A stretch of DNA of 64,000 nt, from the NCBI GenBank assembly GCA_000711775.1, contig ARYC01000745.1:44439-108438 (forward strand), given 5' to 3'. Both the position numbers and the translations under genes were made by a program. Shown piece by piece: positions 58,885 to 64,000 of the stretch; the first letter of the stretch is position 1, and each line of letters opens with the position of its first letter. This stretch comes from Oxytricha trifallax (Eukaryota > Ciliophora > Spirotrichea > Sporadotrichida > Oxytrichidae). The notes beneath the pieces are model-generated. The model made no database searches. It was not told the DNA's origin and saw only the letters and a list, made by a program, of their open reading frames with translations.

Positions 58885-59745
58885 AGATAGATACTGAAAG
58901 GAATTGATGGTAAACTTAAGTGCCCATACTACAGTAGCAGCAAGTAAAAAGACAAAAGATTTAAGAAGGCAAACGTGTATACTCATATTAGAAGACACCA
59001 TAAAAAGCAAAAGGCAGTGGCAGTTGCCAAAAAATAACATATGTGTGAATGCGGCAAGAGATACTCTCACAAAGCAGATTTGGTGTATCACTAAAAATAG
59101 AAGCAACATAAAAATCCATAAATAGACGCATTTGAAGCAGACCTCTCAGACAATGGAGAATGGATAAAGCTCAGAAAGTGGGCTAAAGAAAAATTTAATG
59201 GTAAATTATTTGACGTTATCATGTCTGACCCACCACATCCCAAAACTGGACTAAATCTGTCCTACACTGTATGACTATTACTGAAATACTTTCAACTCCA
59301 ATCGAACTCATTCAAGATAAAGGATTTGTTTTCTTGTGGACTACTAATGCTATGAGAAATTAGTGTGAGACTTATCTGGTGGGTCGAGGATATAAAATCG
59401 TCTCTTATGTTGAATGGTTTTAGTCTGATGATGGGAAGAGTTTTATACACGGGCTTGGAAGATACTTCTCACACAGTGTTATAGAATGCGTAGTTGGCGT
59501 TAAGGGAAATATGGAATACCTTGAACAGCGATTCAATTTACAAAAAGTTAAGAATGGTTTTATTGAGCTTAGTAGAACAGCTTCTCAGAAAGCCCAAGTA
59601 GATTTACGAAATGATAGAACAGTTGTGTCCTGGTGGTGCTTTTATTGATGTCTAAAGTAGATGGTTAAATAGGAGAACTGGTTGAGTATTGTTTGGGTGG
59701 GAAGCTAAGAGAATGAGGGATAAGGACAAAAAGGATTAAGATTAA
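58885..59745 (+). pseudogene. Zinc-finger/MT-A70 methyltransferase fusion, frameshifted
   Basis: The frame from about 58885 reads a degenerate finger (KCPYY ... VYTHIRRHH) and a second, CECGKRYSHKADLVYHQKQKQH. It then gives NGKLFDVIMSDPPHPKTG, where DPPH stands for the catalytic DPPW, and TGA at 59272. One base off: MTITEILSTPIELIQDKGFV, FLWTTNAMRNQCETYL, YKIVSYVEWF and GLGRYFSHSVIECVVGVKGN. After a second shift near 59600: IYEMIEQLCPGGAFID and RWLNRRTG-TGA-VLFGWEAKRM, the conserved N-x-R-x-G-W end with TGA at the Trp. Finger style (KRYSH) is like the TBE 57-kDa fingers. Inactive here. Confidence 0.75.
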
Positions 59746-60289
59746 ATATAGGACTTAATAAGCAGAACACCTTATGTTTATTAGTAGCAAATTTAATTTT
59801 GTTTAATCATTTCACTTAAATTTCAAAATATTTAGTTTAGCTTTAATTTTTAAGGATTTGTTTAAGCTAATCTTGACTTGTAATGTTTTTTGAATAAATT
59901 ATTTCTTTAGCAAGATTTTTTTAATTTTGACTATCTGAAATTACTTTAAAGTTTTCTGAAATTCCAAATTAATCTGAAAAGTTTAAGATTTTATTAATAA
60001 TTCTTAAGATTTTATTTAACTCTGAGATTCTTAAAGTCTTTTAATTAATTTAGGATTGTGGCTAAAATTTTATTATATAATTATTTCTTATTATTTTGTT
60101 TTAATAAGGGTACTAAATATGCTCAACTTTTAAAAGAAATCTTAAAAAAAGGAATAGCTCTCATCTAAGAAGCTCTTCTGAAAATGATCCAAAGCATAGA
60201 TTCACCTAGCAAAATTAAAAAGAGCAAAATACACTATAAGAAAAGCAAGTTAATCAATTACTTACCTCAGGATCAAGGAAAGCAAGTTT

Positions 60290-61240
60290 GATATTTGAGG
60301 CATCAGATGAGAAAAAGCATGACTGTGATCCATTTATAACAAAACGAAATTGAGGATAAAGGATCAAACTACAATCTTGACTTTGTAAAATCTTTCGACC
60401 TAGAACCAAAATTGATGATTCCAAGTTTTCCCAATCTCAGATTTATTGCTTAAAACCAAAGTCCTATCAAATAAAAAACCTATGAGGACTCATTTCTGTG
60501 GAACGTTATCTTTCAAGTAAACCTACTACAGACTCTACAGTGAATTACGATTCTTAGATGAGCAGCATTTGCAAATAAATCTCAGCAACGAGTATGGTAT
60601 AAACAAGAAAGCCAAGGATCTGGGATTCCAAAACGTAATAGCTCTAGTAAAGGGAGAAGATCATTTAGGATTAGCTTACTAAGTCTTCGTGTACAATAAT
60701 TATGACTTTTGCGCTTTAACTTCCACTTAAGAAAGGCCAAATAATTATGTCTCGAGATCTTAAATGGTCTCAAAGAACTACACAGTCTCGAATTCGCATA
60801 TAGGATTTTGAATCCTGAGTATCTTGTTATAGATCTGGATCCTCTTGAAATCAGGATCGAAAACTTTGAAAAAGCAAGACTGCATTCGAAAATATGGTTA
60901 TTTAGCTTTTCTGAGGACATTCCATTTATGCCTCAAGAAGGCTAATTTATTAATTTACTGAGGGGGGTGCCTCAATCGATCCCTATGCTTGTGCTTGCAT
61001 ATTCATCTCCACATACATTTGCAAGGATTTTTATGTGAGCATCGAATCTCAAGAGAAGCTGATAGTACAAGCAAAGAAAATCAAAGAAGATTAGAAATAC
61101 TCAAAAGTTCTTATTAAAATCATTGATTCCTTCATCATTGAGAATGATCAGAGTCTTTGGATGAATCTTAATAACCTCAGAGAGTAAACCACTGAAATTT
61201 ATTTCAGATCCTTTAAGCATCAGTGAAGTTTCGAAAAAAA
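60290..61240 (+). pseudogene. Protein-kinase-like pseudogene
   Basis: Plus-strand pieces: SFPNLRFIAQNQSPI, YEDSFLWNVIFQV, YYRLYSELRFLDEQHLQ, FQNVIALVKGEDHLGLAYQV, YNNYDFCALTSTQERPNN, then in another frame ENFEKARLHSKIWLFSFSE and GVPQSIPML. Order and spacing recall N-lobe helix C, the hinge, the catalytic segment and GTPxYxAPE of kinases. HRD and DFG are not intact. It may be a distant relative of the TBE 57-kDa kinase or an unrelated somatic kinase. Several frame changes. Confidence 0.4.
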
Positions 61241-61428
61241 TATGAATAAAACTCTAAAAACTATCAGCATTTCAGCAAAATCTGATACCTTATGATTAGC
61301 TTAAAAATTATTTACTCTAAAAGATTTAAAGACAGCCAAAACTTGTTATCTAAACAAAGTCCTAATAAGACATATTAATCTATTCTAGTAAATATACTGA
61401 AAGAGAAGAATCTTTAAAATTTTCTAAA

Positions 61429-61440
61429 CCCCAAAACCCC
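61429..61440 (+). repeat. CCCCAAAACCCC telomere-type block
   Basis: Preceded by AAA and followed by TTTATTAAG. In this orientation it is like a left TBE end, so it may be the remaining end of an element overrun by TBE D 680 bp downstream. Confidence 0.5.
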
Positions 61441-62121
61441 TTTATTAAGTGATCTAAATGTACGGACCGGACAATTACCGGACATTTTATAGATCTTAAG
61501 ATCAATACTATATATTGATAAATTAAAATTTCTAAAATCAGAAATTGCTTTAACTTGTAAGTTGATTTTTAATAGCACTTCTATCTATATATTATTCAAG
61601 AATTGCATATTTAAAATAATTATAATGAAAATACTTCAATCTTTAACAATCCCCATACACTACTTCTAAAAAAATATTTCCACATTTAAAATATTCTTAA
61701 TCACTCTTAACTTTTTTAGTCTTAATTAAATTTGTTTTTATTAAAAAGTATAATTTAAGACAACCACCTTATTTTCATAATTTTTACACCATAGAGATTA
61801 CTGAATTTAGCAATGATTATTGAGCTTTATTAACTTTCTTATTGTTAGTGTTATCTGGTTTTAGTTTATTTTGGTTCATTCAGTTAGGGTTTTATGAGCT
61901 TATTGTTAACAGACAAAGTCCATTAATTTTTAATTGTTGTTGAGTCCATATGTGAACAATGTCACTTGAGTTTCTTCTTAGAATTGGGGTTTAGCTAGAT
62001 AGATTTGGTAATCTTTTGAAAGCTGTAGTTCTTTTTTTGATGAGGTTTCTGGCTTTAAAAGTAATAATTTCTAATATATATAAGCCTTATCTTGTTTGTT
62101 TAGTTTTATAGGCTTGACAAT
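61441..62121. other. No gene; between two telomere-type ends
   Basis: AT-rich. A small GC patch ACGGACCGGACAATTACC lies at about 61460. Nothing else seen. Confidence 0.5.
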
Positions 62122-62199
62122 CAAAACCCCAAAACCCCTTAATGAGGTTTATAAGTGCTTTGATTTGTAGGGAATTTGTTAGGGGTTGGGGTTCTTAAT
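62122..62199 (+). repeat. Left terminal inverted repeat of TBE D
   Basis: About 78 bp, the length reported for TBE1, starting with the telomere-type C4A4C4. Its inverse is at 44608-44685 in TBE C. Confidence 0.82.
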
Positions 62200-62418
62200 T
62201 ATATGCGAAAATAAAATTTCAAGCTTTTGGGGTCTATTTATGATGAAGAGTACATAGATTTAGTGTTTAAACTGCGATATGGATGTTATATAAACAGTGA
62301 ATAAGTCAAATCAGTACTTAATTCTAAGTCAATTGCACTGCTCTTAAAGCGTAGTCTATCAACTGTTTGCTATCACTGCCTTAAAGCAAGATAACTAAAG
62401 CAATATTAGCTGAATTCA

Positions 62419-63232
62419 ATGCCTTAGAGGAAGCCAAAGTTTTTATAGAAGCATATTAACTTTCTTATTAATGAGAAAATTTTGAAGCATTGGGCTTACT
62501 TCTCTCTCGATTAACGAGCTGCTATGTTTCACCGCCAGTTCTCAGAGTTGAAGATCTCTGCATAGTCTGTTGCAAACAATTATAAACGAAATTGCATCTC
62601 TTAAAAAGGTGTAAATCGTATCAAGAGAGTAATTGATTTCATTCAGCCATTTTACAACAATAACTTAAATTATATTTATAATTAAATGCAGAGAACCTAA
62701 TATAATAATATTAAGTTTATTCATGCTGACGAGGCTGTGTTTACCTTCATCATTTTCATCTAGAAGTCTTGGTATAAGAGGGATAGTAAAATAGAAGTAT
62801 ATGACTAGAAAATCAAGGTATAAACAATGGCAATTCTTGGAGGAATTAGTGAGGATATTGTCTTAGAAACTTATGTTATTCATAATCGTTCTATTAAGAC
62901 AGAGCAGTATATAAAGTTTGTAGAACAGCTGAGAGAGAATTTCTCTGAATAAGAGATTATACTGTTTGTTGATAATCTTTCAGTTCACAAAGACAAAAGA
63001 AACAAGGAAGAGTTATGAATAACTTAGAATAAAGCCAGTGTAAAGCGTACCTTACAGTCCATAGTTTAATTGAATTGAGTTCTACTGGAGTATATTAAAA
63101 GGTCATTACAAGAAGCTGCTGCTATACCACTTGATGCATGATCTACCCATCGATACAGTCGATTTTATAAAAATCTCAGCCAAGAGAGTTGATAATTAGT
63201 TGGCATAAAAGTGTGTAAAGAAGGGAGAGTGA
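62419..63232 (+). pseudogene. TBE 42-kDa transposase (copy D), two lesions
   Basis: ATG 62419 (MPQRKPKFLQKHINFLINEK). The DNA-binding half, HRQFSELKISAQSVANNYKR, is followed by KFIHADEAVFTF (first D), LETYVIHNRSIKTEQYIKF and EIILFVDNLSVHK (second D). A frameshift near 63000 leads to SVPYSPQFN, a TGA in place of the conserved Gly (63073), then IEFYWSILKGHYKK (E) and KISAKRVDNQLAQKCVKKGE, TGA 63230-63232. D34E spacing. Only two changes separate it from an open frame, so it is a young copy. TBE transposases are implicated in germline DNA removal in Oxytricha. Confidence 0.9.
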
Positions 63233-64000
63233 ATGTATATAAATAAGTTTTGTAGTTAAGTTAATGAATATTTAAGTCACATTTAAAACTCTTTCGCGGG
63301 AGCTGGCTTCTCTTTCTTTTCTTCTACTTCTTGCTTCCCTCCTCCAAGGTTTCTTCTGTTGCTGCCAGCTCCAGCATCTATGTTCATTGACTCTGGCGGC
63401 TAAATATTTGAATAAAGTCTCTTGCTAACTTCATACTTTGTCTGCGACTTTCGCTCTCTGTGAAGCTTGCTCTATTCCTTCATCAAGAAGATGCCAGTAC
63501 CAGATTTTTATAAAGAGTTAAACTATAAATCTTACTTGAAATATAAGGGTGCTTTTGCAGCTCTGATAGCCAGCTCTCACTTATCTTGATCCCTTGTTTC
63601 TCTTTATCTTCTGAAGAGATGCTGTACCTTTTCTTATGAGATTCTTGAATAATTTCTTTCTAAGTAATCACCTTTAATTGTTGCAAGAATGCCAAAGAAA
63701 TAGTTTCTTTCAGGTAGTTTATTTGACAACTGCTTCTTTGTAGGCAAGTACAGCGAAACCTCTGGGTCATTCATAGCATCATCATATAAGTTAGTCACTG
63801 AGATTTCTGGATAGTATGGGATCTCTGCAAACTTTACATCTTAAGTTTTCAATGCTTTCTTCTCTTCGCAGAGTATGGCTCTTAAAAATGAAATTTTAGT
63901 ACCTTCCATCGTTGGCAGGAACAAACCAACTATATAATCAAGATTAGCTAATATGAGTTCATTACCTTGCTGCACCAGGTAGCGATGCAAATCCTCCTTG
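63176..64000 (-). CDS. TBE 22-kDa protein (copy D), 5' end outside the window
   Basis: From the window edge: GTKISFLRAIL, DVKFAEIPYYPEISVTNLYD, DPEVSLYLPTKKQLSNKLPE and RNYFFGILATIKGD, then a one-base insertion near 63664, a QGIKIS-like block, a short intron near 63525, and a basic tail (KPWRREARSRRKEREASS). The frame runs to TGA 63178-63176, overlapping the transposase tail; the true C-terminus may be earlier. Confidence 0.7.

Larger units (their letters stand above)
62122..64000 (+). mobile_element. TBE D (TBE1-like), left part; continues past the window
   Basis: Left end CAAAACCCCAAAACCCC at 62122, preceded by AAT. It holds a near full-length transposase (+) and most of the 22-kDa gene (-). 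The 57-kDa gene should follow outside the window. Confidence 0.88.

Noticed and set aside
1062..59690. TGA as tryptophan, because several TGAs fall at or near conserved Trp positions (for example G-W in the MT-A70 end at 58885-59745)
   Set aside because: Intact genes (MT-A70, both LINE ORFs) use TGG for Trp, have no internal TGA and end at TGA. The TGAs in decayed copies are better explained by mutation, and the one in TBE D replaces Gly.
60582..60920. 112-codon minus-strand frame
   Set aside because: Antisense of the kinase-like pseudogene; the plus strand carries the family-like blocks.

Overview
The window looks like germline (micronuclear) DNA of a hypotrich/spirotrich ciliate of the Oxytricha/Stylonychia type. 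Long reading frames run through in-frame TAA and TAG and end at TGA, which is the code in which TAA/TAG mean glutamine. C4A4/G4T4 telomere-type blocks occur internally, at the ends of transposons. The three-gene content of several elements (DDE transposase, 22-kDa protein, zinc-finger/kinase 57-kDa protein) is that of the Telomere-Bearing Elements (TBEs) described in Oxytricha. Introns are very short (about 26-70 nt). With only one stop codon in AT-rich DNA, chance frames of 60-100 codons are common, so genes without family support are given low confidence.

Layout. 1-5.9 kb: a SecA-like helicase gene (+), a 22-kDa-like gene (-) and an IS630/Tc1-mariner-type transposase (+), closed by G4T4; this looks like a diverged TBE relative. 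A second, more decayed copy of the 22-kDa/transposase pair is at 55.7-58.3 kb. 6.3-10.0 kb: a 575-residue MT-A70 methyltransferase gene with intact DPPW, split by a 2,000-bp foldback transposon. The transposon has 257-259 bp terminal inverted repeats made of GC-rich minisatellite and an 8-bp target duplication, and removing it restores the frame. 11.3-14.8 kb: a degenerate TBE (A) abutting a broken gene. 15.8-17.2 kb: two related palindromic MITEs. 17.9-23.0 kb: an intact non-LTR retrotransposon (endonuclease-reverse transcriptase ORF plus a Ulp1-like cysteine-protease ORF).

23-40 kb: a gene-bearing, AT-rich stretch with several unrecognised multi-exon candidates, ending in a second MT-A70-like gene cut by a TBE. 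40.3-44.7 kb: two TBE fragments (B and C) fused. 48-55 kb: candidate inverted gene segments, a 385-bp-arm palindrome, a third diverged transposase/22-kDa pair, and a coiled-coil gene with an intron bounded by inverted repeats. 58.9-61.2 kb: a zinc-finger/MT-A70 pseudogene and a kinase-like pseudogene. 62.1 kb to the end: the left part of a TBE1-like element (D).

How the parts fit: the TBE-type transposases are the kind of enzyme tied to germline DNA elimination in Oxytricha. Several insertions here (foldback element in MT-A70; TBE A and B ends next to coding sequence) sit inside genes and would have to be removed precisely in the somatic nucleus. The repeated occurrence of MT-A70-type methyltransferase genes near such elements, one fused to TBE-like zinc fingers, is the most unusual theme of the window.
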